Assembly: GCA_013177805.1 (NCBI GenBank)
Contig: JABLXU010000036.1
Span: 1-61,369, forward strand
Direction: 5' to 3'
Source: Candidatus Omnitrophota bacterium
GTDB taxonomy: Bacteria; Hinthialibacterota; Hinthialibacteria; Hinthialibacterales; Hinthialibacteraceae
DNA: 61,369 bases
Under the pieces are notes generated by a model that worked only from the letters and a program-made list of their open reading frames with translations, ran no database searches and was not told the origin of the DNA. A program made the translations under genes and the position numbers. Numbering within the stretch: the first letter of the stretch is position 1; each line of letters begins with the position of its first letter. This document shows positions 36,266 through 44,645 of the stretch, piece after piece.

Positions 36266-37418
36266 CCCTGCATTTCTCTCCTTGCGCGAACGGTTCTTTC
36301 GATGGTTGGACGGACGGCATGCCGGCCGGATCCTGTTTTTCCCCGACATCACGGACTGGTACAAGGCGCGGCGGACTCCCCCCGGTGAGCCGCAGCCTTA
36401 CGAGCCGGGGCAGATCATTTACGACGACGATCCGTTTCACCGGCAAAATCACGACATGCCCGCGCCCTACCGGGATTGGACTCTGCTGGATTTCTACCGG
36501 AATTTCGGGTGGGGCTGCCCGATTCATCTCTACGAATGGCGTGATAACCTCCCGGATGGTTATCGCCGGACCGTCCAGCGCGATGGCCGCCTGGAAATCA
36601 CCGAAATCGCCACGCCCCCCGGAACAGTCCGGCAAATCCGCACGCAAGCGGCGGATGGCAGTTATTGCATTACCGAACATTTCGCGAAATCCATCCAGGA
36701 TCTGGACATCCTGCTCTGGGCGGCCCGGCATACGGTTCTCCAGATCCAGCCCGGGCGGATCCGCAAGGCTCTGGCGGCCCTGGGGGATTTTGGGGTAATC
36801 GATATTCCCGTGGGCCGCTCGCCGTTCGGAACGTTCATCCATGACGCGATGGGATTGTTCAACGGCCTATACGCCCTGCACGACGAGCCCCGGGCCGTGG
36901 AGCGGTTTCTCGACGGCCTGCGCGAACCGTTTTTGGAGACCATCCGGGCGGCGGCGGAGACGGAGGCGCGCGTGGTCATTATCAGCGACCACGCGGACGA
37001 TTACTTGATTCCGCCTCCCCTGTACGCGAAATACTGCGTCCCGGTTTATCAGGAAGCGTGCGCGATTCTCCATCCGGCAGGCCAAATCGTTTCGACCCAT
37101 GTCGATGGCAACCTGCGCGGCCTGCTGCCGTTGTTTCAGCGAACAGGAATCGACCTGTTGGACGGTTGCACGCCCGCGCCGATGAGCAATTACGATGTGC
37201 GGGAATTGAGTCAAGCATTGGCTGGCCGGCTGTTCGCGTATTGCGGCATTCCCTCCGCGTTATTCATGGGAAACTGGAGCGAATCGGAGATTCTCGGCTT
37301 CGCGGAACGAATCGAACAAGAAAGCCGCGGGCGGATGATCCTGAACGTGGGGGATATCCTCTCGCCCGAAGGGCAAATCGAGGCGGTCATCCGGGTGGGG
37401 GAATGGGCGCGGGAATAG
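36258..37418 (+). CDS. URO-D-family protein
   Basis: A 386-residue protein of the uroporphyrinogen decarboxylase/MtaA superfamily, more divergent than the copy at 23434. ISDHADDYLIPPPLYAKY, THVDGNLRGLLPLF and LFAYCGIPSALFMGNWS correspond to the barrel strands, and GRMILNVGDILSPEG replaces the usual STGCDLP, so the standard zinc Cys is missing there. It lacks HemE-type N-terminal Arg motifs. Function is unknown, possibly a methyl or carboxyl transfer on a small molecule. It is translationally coupled to the preceding oxidoreductase. Confidence 0.7.
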   Translation: MSDPAFLSLRERFFRWLDGRHAGRILFFPDITDWYKARRTPPGEPQPYEPGQIIYDDDPFHRQNHDMPAPYRDWTLLDFYRNFGWGCPIHLYEWRDNLPDGYRRTVQRDGRLEITEIATPPGTVRQIRTQAADGSYCITEHFAKSIQDLDILLWAARHTVLQIQPGRIRKALAALGDFGVIDIPVGRSPFGTFIHDAMGLFNGLYALHDEPRAVERFLDGLREPFLETIRAAAETEARVVIISDHADDYLIPPPLYAKYCVPVYQEACAILHPAGQIVSTHVDGNLRGLLPLFQRTGIDLLDGCTPAPMSNYDVRELSQALAGRLFAYCGIPSALFMGNWSESEILGFAERIEQESRGRMILNVGDILSPEGQIEAVIRVGEWARE

Positions 37419-37467
37419 GACACGAGAAGAAATTGGGAGTCCCCTTTAGAAGACGGCTGCAAACCAG

Positions 37468-37487
37468 CCCAGGGCTTCAGTCCTGGG
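37468..37487. repeat. CCCAGGGCTTCAGTCCTGGG repeat
   Basis: Hairpin CCCAGG/CCTGGG around GCTTCAGT, a member of the CCAGGGCTTC repeat family, in the 90-base gap before the next gene. Confidence 0.65.
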
Positions 37488-37509
37488 AAAACTGAAAGCA
37501 TTGAATCCC

Positions 37510-38883
37510 ATGCAAGCCACTCATGACCGATTATGTCGATCTATGTGTTCGTTGCCCGTTCTGCTGGCCGTGTTTTACATCGTGATCATGACCCCGCTGA
37601 TGGGGCGGAAAAACGGCTACACGGTGGACGCCACGCCTTCGTTCCAACTGACCCGGGCGATCGTCGCGACCGGAGACTGGTTTCCTCCCGAAAAAGTCAA
37701 GCAAGGCTATGTCTACTCGCTGGTTTATATACCCTTCTACGCGGCAGGCCAGGTGTTGGAGGCTTGGCTTCCCTCGCCCGAACCGGATTGGATTCCCCGT
37801 AAATGCCTGTGCTGGATGAACACAGTGCTCACCGGCCTCACCGTGGGCTTGCTGGCGGGAGTGTTGGGGCGGCTGGGCTATTCACCCGGAGCGCAAGCGT
37901 TTGTCCCGCTGGCGTATGGATTTTCCACGCTGGCGTTTGCTTACGCGCGGTATGATTACAACAAGTGCCTGGCCGCGCTGCTTCTGTTATCGGCCTTTTC
38001 GTATGCCGTGATCTATCTCGTGAACAAGAATCCCCGGGCCGTGATAGGCTGCGGCGTGGCAATGGGTTTGCTGGTGACCGTGCGGCTGGAGATGGCTGCG
38101 GCAGGCGTGGCGCTTTTTGGTGTAATCGCCTTGAACACGGATCGCTGGGCCGCGCGCCGGAACACGGCCTTGGCGTTTTGGCTTCCCATCGGGTTGGGAA
38201 TAGGGTGGGTGTTGCTGTATAACCGGATTTATTGGGGAAGTGATCTCACGGGCGGCTATGAGTGGAATTTCCAGTGGAATCCCTTTCCCGCGCTGCAAGG
38301 TTTTTTCTTTTCTCCGGGCAAGAACATCTGGTTCTACAATCCCGTCCTGCTGCTTCTCCCGTTGGTGGTCCGGGCGTTTAAGCAGCGGCATCCTGCGGTA
38401 TCGGGAATGTGGCTGGGGATGCTGGCGGCGTTCTTGGGAGTGTACAGTTTCTGGGGGAACTGGTGGGGCGGATGGGCCTGGGGCCCCCGGCATTTGGTCC
38501 CCTTGCTGCCGTTGGCGGTGATCCCCCTGGCCGCGGTGGTAGACGGCGGTTCCCGGGAATTAAAACTGCTTTTGGTCATCCTGGCCGCGGCAGGATGGTT
38601 CATCCAGTTTCTGGGCGGCTATACCGATTTTAACAACATCATCCTCACTCTGATGAACCAGGGAGTGACCGAGGTGGAGTTGATTTGGAACCCCGTCTGG
38701 AATCCGATCGTGAACCATTCCCGCTTCTTGCCATACATTCCCATTCAAGAGTGGGATTATGGGTGGATCGGCTTGTATCAATTCGCGCCGGCGGCGGTCT
38801 TTTGGGCGCTCCTGATCCTGTGGTGTGGAACTGCCGCGGGATTGGGATACTTGATACACAAAGCCGTCCGCCGCGCGGAATAA
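37510..38883 (+). CDS. Multi-pass membrane glycosyltransferase-like protein (GT39/PMT type)
   Basis: A 457-residue integral membrane protein with 10-12 hydrophobic segments. After the first helix comes a long loop (YTVDATPSFQLTRAIVATGDWF). Such loops in PMT/ArnT-type enzymes hold the acidic catalytic pair, but here only one Asp is evident. Later, an aromatic GNWWGGWAWGPRHLVPLLP segment is typical of polyisoprenyl-phosphate-dependent transferases. It probably transfers sugars on the periplasmic side. The start is uncertain: TTG 37501 or ATG 37510, and neither has a strong ribosome-binding site. Confidence 0.65.
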   Translation: MQATHDRLCRSMCSLPVLLAVFYIVIMTPLMGRKNGYTVDATPSFQLTRAIVATGDWFPPEKVKQGYVYSLVYIPFYAAGQVLEAWLPSPEPDWIPRKCLCWMNTVLTGLTVGLLAGVLGRLGYSPGAQAFVPLAYGFSTLAFAYARYDYNKCLAALLLLSAFSYAVIYLVNKNPRAVIGCGVAMGLLVTVRLEMAAAGVALFGVIALNTDRWAARRNTALAFWLPIGLGIGWVLLYNRIYWGSDLTGGYEWNFQWNPFPALQGFFFSPGKNIWFYNPVLLLLPLVVRAFKQRHPAVSGMWLGMLAAFLGVYSFWGNWWGGWAWGPRHLVPLLPLAVIPLAAVVDGGSRELKLLLVILAAAGWFIQFLGGYTDFNNIILTLMNQGVTEVELIWNPVWNPIVNHSRFLPYIPIQEWDYGWIGLYQFAPAAVFWALLILWCGTAAGLGYLIHKAVRRAE

Positions 38884-38910
38884 TCAGACAGATTGTCAGG
38901 GATCAAATCC

Positions 38911-39744
38911 ATGAACGGAAAAATCCAACCGGCCGGCCGGGTGTTATTGGTGATCGCCCATGGCAGCCAAGCGGCCGAGTGGAACCAGGCGGTCGTGGAA
39001 TTCTGTTCTCATTTGCGCGGCGCGCGGCCGTTGCCCGCCGGCCTCGAGGACGTGAAATGGTGTTTTCTCGAACACGAGGCGCCGGATATCCTCACCGCCC
39101 TTCACGATCATTTCTCCCACGACGGCCGCGATCTCGTCGTCTTGCCTCTGTTTCTATCGGCGGGCCGGCATGCCACCCTGGATATCCCCAAGGCCATCGC
39201 TGAGGTGATTCCCGGCTCCAGCCGCCTCCCCGGCATGACGCTGCACACCGACGCCACCCGCCGCCTGCTGCTGCTCGATCCTCCCCCCCTGGCGGGATTG
39301 ATCGCGGGGAATCTCGAGCACCGGATCCGTCGAATGCATATCAAAATGGAGGGAGCCGGGTTGATGGTGGTGTATTACGGCTCCAAACATTTCATGGCCG
39401 ACTGGGAACAGTTGGCGGGCGAAGTGCAGGTCCTCTTGGAGCAGCGCTTTCCCCGGACGGTGACCGGATACGCCTACGCCGGTTTCGCGGTGGATTTCTC
39501 GCCCGTTCCCCTGGCCGAGTCGCTCAAGGCCATGCGGGAAAAGGCGCGGCCTCTGGTCGTGTTGTCCGCGCTGGTGGCCGTGGGGGTGATCCAACGCCAA
39601 ATCATCCCCGCCGCCATCCGCCTGGCGGCGCTGGAAGGCCAAGTGATCCATCCGGGAGACGCCATGCTGCCCGATCCGGAGATGGAAAACCAAGTCTTGG
39701 AGTATATTGCGCATACTGTACCCCGGCCATTCCTCTTCCCATGA
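38911..39744 (+). CDS. CbiX/SirB-like chelatase-family protein
   Basis: A 277-residue two-lobe protein. The first lobe has the CbiX signature VLLVIAHGSQ (His17) and, after LVVLPLFLSAGRHA, the second metal-site His, so one active site of the cobalt/iron chelatase type appears intact. In the second lobe the equivalents are VVYYGSKHF and LSALVAVGVIQRQ, losing the second His. Chelatases insert Co2+ or Fe2+ into sirohydrochlorin or precorrins. No cobalamin genes are nearby, so the substrate is open. ATG 38911 has AGGGAT upstream; the longer TTG start is rejected. Confidence 0.72.
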   Translation: MNGKIQPAGRVLLVIAHGSQAAEWNQAVVEFCSHLRGARPLPAGLEDVKWCFLEHEAPDILTALHDHFSHDGRDLVVLPLFLSAGRHATLDIPKAIAEVIPGSSRLPGMTLHTDATRRLLLLDPPPLAGLIAGNLEHRIRRMHIKMEGAGLMVVYYGSKHFMADWEQLAGEVQVLLEQRFPRTVTGYAYAGFAVDFSPVPLAESLKAMREKARPLVVLSALVAVGVIQRQIIPAAIRLAALEGQVIHPGDAMLPDPEMENQVLEYIAHTVPRPFLFP

Positions 39745-39773
39745 TTCCCAAGCGCCTCGGGATATGATATACA
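39745..39773 (+). promoter_or_regulatory. Putative promoter of glgC
   Basis: TTCCCA, 17 bases, TATACA within the extended string TGATATACAATA, immediately after the previous stop codon and 118 bases before the glgC start. Confidence 0.45.
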
Positions 39774-39890
39774 ATAGCATCCGGGGAAGGCGTAGCGGGC
39801 GATCAGGTCCCTCCCGCGATTTCCTGGAGGGAGAGACGCCGGTGTCCCGTGCCGCGGTGCGGAGGGAATGGCAAGGAGGCTGGAACAGCC

Positions 39891-41204
39891 ATGGTGGTTC
39901 ACAAACAAACATCCGACATCGACCGGGTGACGGACCGGACCGAAGTACTGATCCTGGGCGGGGGCCAAGGCAAACGGTTGTATCCGTTAACCAAATCCCG
40001 GGCCAAACCGGCGGTTCCCGTCGCGGGCAAGTTCCGATTGATTGATTTAACCTTGAGTAATTGTCTTCATTCCAACCTGGACCGGATCTATCTGCTGACG
40101 CAGTTCAATTCCGATTCGTTGCACCGGCACATTTCCCAAACTTACCGGTTCGATCCCTTTTCTACTGGGTTTGTGCAAATCCTGGCCGCGCAGCAGACGC
40201 CGGATCATGTGGACTGGTATCAGGGAACCGCCGACGCGGTGCGGCAATCGCTGCGGCGGTTCATTCACCGGAGGCCCGATTACGTGCTGATCCTGTCCGG
40301 CGATCACCTCTACCAAATGGATTACCGCGAGCTGCTGCGCACGCATGTGGCCAAGAACGCGGATGTGACCATCTCCGTGATTCCCGTAACACGGGAGCGT
40401 TGCGCCGATTTTGGAATCCTGCAAACCAACGAAGAGGGGGCCATCATTTCCTTTGTGGAAAAGCCCACGCAGCCGGAGGAACTCGAACGCCTCAAAGTCC
40501 CCCCCAAGCTGTTCGAAGATTTCCACATCCACGCGGGCAACCGGGAATACGTGGCCTCGATGGGCATTTACGTGTTCCGGACCCAGGCGCTGTTTGACGC
40601 CTTGCGGGAGAATCACAGTCCCGATTTCGGGCGGGACATTATCCCCGGCATGGTGGGACACAAGCGGGTTTACGCTCATTTCTTTGACGGGTACTGGGAA
40701 GACATCGGGACGATCAAGTCGTTTTACGAAGCCAACCTGGCGCTGACCCAGCCGGTGCCGCAGTTCAATTTCTACGATGGCCGGCACCGGATATACTCCC
40801 GGCCCCGCTTTTTGCCCGGCTCAAAGGTGAACCAGGCGACCATTCGTTCGTCCCTGATCTGTGATGGAGCGATCATCTCCGCGGCCTGGATTGAAGATTC
40901 CATCGTGGGGCTGCGCAGCATCATTTGTGAAAACGCGCAGATCTACCGGACCATCGTCATGGGGGCCGATTTTTATGATTCCAGCGACGTGGAGGACGTC
41001 GAACCGGGCGCCCCGCCGCTGGGCATCGGGCCGCGGACGATCATTAAGAACGCCATCGTGGACAAGAACGCGCGCATCGGGGCGGACGTGCGGATCCTGA
41101 ACGAAGCCAACATTAAGGAAGCGGACGGCCCCAACTATTGCATCCGTGACGGCATCGTGGTCATCCCCCGCAGCGCCGTGATCCCCGCGGGGACGGTGAT
41201 TTGA
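39891..41204 (+). CDS. glgC: Glucose-1-phosphate adenylyltransferase (ADP-glucose pyrophosphorylase)
   Basis: A 437-residue nucleotidyltransferase making ADP-glucose for glycogen synthesis. The N-terminal domain has [28 protein letters not shown] (split around the P-loop), [27 protein letters not shown] and [15 protein letters not shown]. The C-terminal left-handed beta-helix carries regulatory sites ([21 protein letters not shown] at the end). Length matches bacterial GlgC. ATG 39891 is chosen with AGGAGG 12 bases upstream; the extra N-terminal residues from a GTG at 39849 have no counterpart. No other glg gene is adjacent. Confidence 0.95.
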   Translation: MVVHKQTSDIDRVTDRTEVLILGGGQGKRLYPLTKSRAKPAVPVAGKFRLIDLTLSNCLHSNLDRIYLLTQFNSDSLHRHISQTYRFDPFSTGFVQILAAQQTPDHVDWYQGTADAVRQSLRRFIHRRPDYVLILSGDHLYQMDYRELLRTHVAKNADVTISVIPVTRERCADFGILQTNEEGAIISFVEKPTQPEELERLKVPPKLFEDFHIHAGNREYVASMGIYVFRTQALFDALRENHSPDFGRDIIPGMVGHKRVYAHFFDGYWEDIGTIKSFYEANLALTQPVPQFNFYDGRHRIYSRPRFLPGSKVNQATIRSSLICDGAIISAAWIEDSIVGLRSIICENAQIYRTIVMGADFYDSSDVEDVEPGAPPLGIGPRTIIKNAIVDKNARIGADVRILNEANIKEADGPNYCIRDGIVVIPRSAVIPAGTVI

Positions 41205-41220
41205 GGGGGGGAATGAGGTA

Positions 41221-41249
41221 GGGTGGGTTAAGCGGAGCAAAATCCACCC
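41221..41249. repeat. GGGTGGGTT...AATCCACCC hairpin repeat
   Basis: GGGTGG/CCACCC stem extended by TT/AA, 16 bases after the glgC stop. It resembles a GTAGGGTGGGTTA-type repeat known from many genomes. Confidence 0.6.
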
Positions 41250-41274
41250 TTCGATTAGGAAGCCAAGGTAAAAA

Positions 41275-42474
41275 ATGTTTCCTCAATCAAAAATCCAATC
41301 GCTGCGAATTCAAGGGTACCGCCCCTTTCGGGATTTTTCCGCTCATTTTGATGCATTGGAGGTTCTGGTTGGAGCGAATGGTTCCGGAAAATCGAGCCTG
41401 TTCGAATTTCTTAAATTTCTCCGGGATAGTGTTCACGTGGATATCCCTCCCGAGATCATAGCCGGATCCATCGGACAGCAGATTTTCCATGTTCCCGGAC
41501 CGCAACGATTTTGGTGGAGCATCGATATCGATACGGGATTCAGGATCAAAGAGACGGGCGAGATTAATCCTATCCGTTATCAGGGAGAACTGATGGGGCC
41601 TGTGGGGCGTACTCATATATCATTCGAACGGGTGATTTATGCAAAGCCCTTCAAGGGTCATAAAACATCCTATCGTTTTATGAATATCCGTGAACGTCAA
41701 GGTGTAATTCAAGATCCCGAAATTAAAAGGTTTGCCAAACAAAATATTGAATTGAAACGACCCAATCAGTTGGCCCTAAGCACTATCAGTAATCCGATGA
41801 TGGTGACCTTGTACAATTTGCGGGAATACATTCGGAATTGGAGATTTTACAGCTCTTTCAATATTGCCAATGACAAGATACGCAAGTCGGTTCCCATCGA
41901 GCAGGAACCCATTTTGCATGAGGATGCCGGAAATCTCAGTTCGGTTTTGCATTATTTGATGACCGAACATCCTTCTCTATTCGATGACTTGCAACAGCAT
42001 TTAAGGGCCGCCATCCCGGGATTCAAGTCCTTGACGGTCAAGGCGCGCGGTGGGCCGGGTGAAGTGATCACCTTCTGTCAGGAGGAAGGCGTCGGGAATG
42101 AATTGAGTCTCGCGGATTTATCGGATGGGGTTTTAAGGCTTATTTGTTGGATGGTCTTATGTGTCCATCCCAATCCCCCGACCTTGATATGCATCGACGA
42201 GCCGGATCAAGGCGTCCATCCCCGCACCTTGCCCTTGTTAGCCGGATTATTCGAAAAGGCGTGTCAAAAAACCCAACTTTTTTTAGCCACCCACGCCTCC
42301 TACTTTCTCATGCAATTTGATATTTCCCGGATTGCCGTGTTCCGGAAAGAAAATGGGGAGACGGTTTTTCGAAAGCCCAAAAATTCGAAAACCCTCTGTG
42401 AAAATCTGTCCGACTTTGGCCAGGAAGAAATCGAGATCATGCATAAAAGCGATGAACTGGAGAAAATTGCATGA
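41275..42474 (+). CDS. AAA_21-type ATPase of an ATPase-DUF4276 pair
   Basis: A 399-residue ABC/SMC-like ATPase. Walker A is GANGSGKSS (33-41). The middle region (residues 70-230) is a lineage-specific insert. ELSLADLSDGVLRLICWM is the signature-type motif, LICIDEPDQGVHP is Walker B with the D-loop, and LATHASYFL is the His switch. This architecture matches OLD-like/COG4637 ATPases that pair with a TOPRIM-like partner. Its stop overlaps the partner start by four bases. The pair is visibly lower in GC than its neighbours, suggesting transfer. Such pairs occur in phage-defence contexts, but a defence role here is inference. Confidence 0.85.
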   Translation: MFPQSKIQSLRIQGYRPFRDFSAHFDALEVLVGANGSGKSSLFEFLKFLRDSVHVDIPPEIIAGSIGQQIFHVPGPQRFWWSIDIDTGFRIKETGEINPIRYQGELMGPVGRTHISFERVIYAKPFKGHKTSYRFMNIRERQGVIQDPEIKRFAKQNIELKRPNQLALSTISNPMMVTLYNLREYIRNWRFYSSFNIANDKIRKSVPIEQEPILHEDAGNLSSVLHYLMTEHPSLFDDLQQHLRAAIPGFKSLTVKARGGPGEVITFCQEEGVGNELSLADLSDGVLRLICWMVLCVHPNPPTLICIDEPDQGVHPRTLPLLAGLFEKACQKTQLFLATHASYFLMQFDISRIAVFRKENGETVFRKPKNSKTLCENLSDFGQEEIEIMHKSDELEKIA

Positions 42475-43115
42475 GGATTTTGATTTATGTGGAGGGAGAA
42501 TCGGACCGGGTTTCCATGGGAAGTTTGCTGGGACCGTTGATTCAACAAAAACGACAGCAGGGCGTTCAAATCGATTTTTTTGTATCACCGACAGGACATA
42601 AAAAGAAAAATCTATTGACGAAAGTGCCTCAAAAGGCTGTAAATATTATCCGTAATGCTCCCGATTCCCAGGTCGTGATTATACCCGATTTGTATCCGCC
42701 CAACGTGGCATTTCCCCATTCCACGGCAGAAGAATTGATCGAGGGAATCTATAAATATTTTTTGGAAATATTGCATCAGAAACAGGTGAAGGAAGAAAAG
42801 TCCTTCATCCAGCGGCTGAAAGTATTTTGTTTCAAATATGATCTCGAGGCTTTGCTGCTGGCCGCCGAAGACGAATTGCGGAACGTATTGGGCATCAAAT
42901 CCAGTAAGCGGGAATGGATTGTTCCGGTCGAGGATCAAAATCATGATAATCCTCCCCGAAAGATCGTGGAGAAATTGTTTCAAAAATCGGGGAATAAATA
43001 CAACCAGGTCGTGGACGCTCCGTTGATTCTCAAAAAATGCCATTATTGGGATATCGCGGAGGCCTGCCAACAGTGTTTTAAACCGTTTGTCGAATTTTTG
43101 GAAAATGTGTCATGA
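42471..43115 (+). CDS. DUF4276 / TOPRIM-like partner protein
   Basis: A 214-residue protein with a TOPRIM-like start, ILIYVEGESDRVSM (Glu8 and Asp12 as likely metal ligands), and VVIIPDLYPPNVAFPH corresponding to the D-Y-Y-G-L-P strand of DUF4276. A central LEALLLAAEDELRNVL helix and a Lys-rich tail follow. DUF4276 proteins are predicted metal-dependent nucleases related to the OLD/AriB TOPRIM domains. Coupled by a four-base overlap to the ATPase. AT-richer than flanking genes. The nuclease target is unknown. Confidence 0.8.
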   Translation: MRILIYVEGESDRVSMGSLLGPLIQQKRQQGVQIDFFVSPTGHKKKNLLTKVPQKAVNIIRNAPDSQVVIIPDLYPPNVAFPHSTAEELIEGIYKYFLEILHQKQVKEEKSFIQRLKVFCFKYDLEALLLAAEDELRNVLGIKSSKREWIVPVEDQNHDNPPRKIVEKLFQKSGNKYNQVVDAPLILKKCHYWDIAEACQQCFKPFVEFLENVS

Positions 43116-43160
43116 TTTTTGCATTATCAGCCCTGACCCATGAAATAAGGATTGACTGAT

Positions 43161-44240
43161 ATGCCCCCCACCCCCCTCTTGCCTCCTCCGGTTTGGGATC
43201 GCCTGCGTGAGGGGTGCGTGATTCCCGCGCATCCCCTGGCGTTGACGGCCGAACGGAAATTCGACGAAAAGCACCAGCGGGCCTTGTCGCGTTATTACCT
43301 CGCCGCCGGAGCCGGCGGCCTGGCGGCCGGCGTGCACACCACCCAGTTTCAGATCCGCGATCCGAAAATCGGGTTGTTGCGGCCGGTGCTCGAATTGGCC
43401 GCCGAGACCATCCAGGAATACGAGGCGGCCCACCCCGGCGTTTCCATCGTGCGCGTCGCCGGCATCTGTGGGCGGACTCCGCAGGCTGTGGCCGAGGCCG
43501 CCCTCACCCGGGATTTAGGGTATCACCTGGGGCTGCTTAGTCTGGGGGCATTCAAGGACGCCAGCGTGGAGGAGATGATCCGCCACGCGCAAGCCGTGGC
43601 GGAGATCATTCCCGTCATGGGATTCTACCTGCAGCCTTCGGTGGGCGGCCGGGTGCTGGATTTTGCGTTCTGGCGGCGGTTGTTCGAAATCCCGTCCGTC
43701 GTGGCCGTCAAGATCGCTCCCTTCAACCGCTACCAGACCCTCGACGTGATCCGGGCGGTGGCGGAATCGGGGCGGGCGGAGGAAATCGCGTTATACACCG
43801 GCAACGACGACAATATCCTCATGGATCTGCTGACGATCTTTGAGTATCCGGTAAACGGCCGGCCGGTGCGGCTGCGGGTGGCCGGCGGATTGCTGGGTCA
43901 TTGGGCGGTGTGGACGCGGCGGGCGGTGGAACATCTGGAACAAATCCACGACCTGGTGCGGTTCGGGAAGCCGGTCCCGCGCAAAATGCTGACCCTGGCG
44001 GCGCAGGTGACCGACTGCAACGCCGCCTTTTTCGACGCGGCGCATGGCTTTGCCGGATGCATTGCCGGGCTGCACGAGGTGCTCCGCCGCCAAGGATTGA
44101 TGCAAGGCCGGTGGTGCCTTGATCCCGGCGAAGACCTCTCTCCCGGCCAAATGGAGGAGATCAGCCGCGTGTGCCGCGCCTATCCTCACTTGAACGACGA
44201 CGAGTTTGTCGCCCGGCACCGGGAGGACTGGCTGCGCTGA
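43161..44240 (+). CDS. DapA-superfamily (dihydrodipicolinate synthase-like) aldolase
   Basis: A 359-residue TIM-barrel protein similar to the DHDPS/NAL class I aldolase group: VIPAHPLALTAERKFDEKHQRALSRYYLAAGAGGLAAGVHTT at the N-terminus (given across its length), IVRVAGICGRT, GFYLQPSVGGR, and VVAVKIAPFNRYQT, where the Lys sits at the Schiff-base strand. The usual GTTGE motif is GVHTT here. It is longer than DapA (about 295), with an added C-terminal region. It probably cleaves or condenses a keto acid; the substrate is unknown. ATG 43161 has AAGGA upstream. Confidence 0.75.
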   Translation: MPPTPLLPPPVWDRLREGCVIPAHPLALTAERKFDEKHQRALSRYYLAAGAGGLAAGVHTTQFQIRDPKIGLLRPVLELAAETIQEYEAAHPGVSIVRVAGICGRTPQAVAEAALTRDLGYHLGLLSLGAFKDASVEEMIRHAQAVAEIIPVMGFYLQPSVGGRVLDFAFWRRLFEIPSVVAVKIAPFNRYQTLDVIRAVAESGRAEEIALYTGNDDNILMDLLTIFEYPVNGRPVRLRVAGGLLGHWAVWTRRAVEHLEQIHDLVRFGKPVPRKMLTLAAQVTDCNAAFFDAAHGFAGCIAGLHEVLRRQGLMQGRWCLDPGEDLSPGQMEEISRVCRAYPHLNDDEFVARHREDWLR

Positions 44241-44372
44241 ACGAAAGCGCTGCCAGGCTCTGCCTCATCACCAGGCTCTGAAAGCCGATCTTGACCTTGC
44301 GCGGGAATCGTTTCATCCTGAAGCGGTACCGCGTGTATGCAAGTATATTCAATGGAAGCGGGGGACCATCCC

Positions 44373-44594
44373 ATGCCGATCAGCGAAAAATTATTGGAAA
44401 TCCTGGCGTGTCCCTTAACGAAAGCGCCCGTGGTGCTGGACGGAGAGTGGTTGGTGTCCACGGATCCCCAAACCCGGAAGCGTTATCCGATCAAGGACGA
44501 CATCCCGGTGATGCTCATCGAGGAATCGGAAGAAATGAACGAATCCGAGTGGCGGGAAGTCATGAAGCGCCACAATGTTCCGATTCCTTCCTGA
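44373..44594 (+). CDS. Trm112/YcaR-family small protein
   Basis: A 73-residue protein matching the UPF0434/Trm112 family: ISEKLLEILACPLTKAPVVL near the start and RYPIKDDIPVML at the end. Only one Cys of the usual zinc set remains (ACP), as in many bacterial members. In eukaryotes Trm112 activates methyltransferases; bacterial roles are poorly defined. ATG 44373 follows GGGGGA; in-frame upstream ATGs add non-conserved residues. Located 50 bases before the aminotransferase gene. Confidence 0.8.
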   Translation: MPISEKLLEILACPLTKAPVVLDGEWLVSTDPQTRKRYPIKDDIPVMLIEESEEMNESEWREVMKRHNVPIPS

Positions 44595-44645
44595 GGCGCC
44601 GGACCATCGGATGCCGGAACCCTTTTCCGTTCAAAAGAGTCCTGA

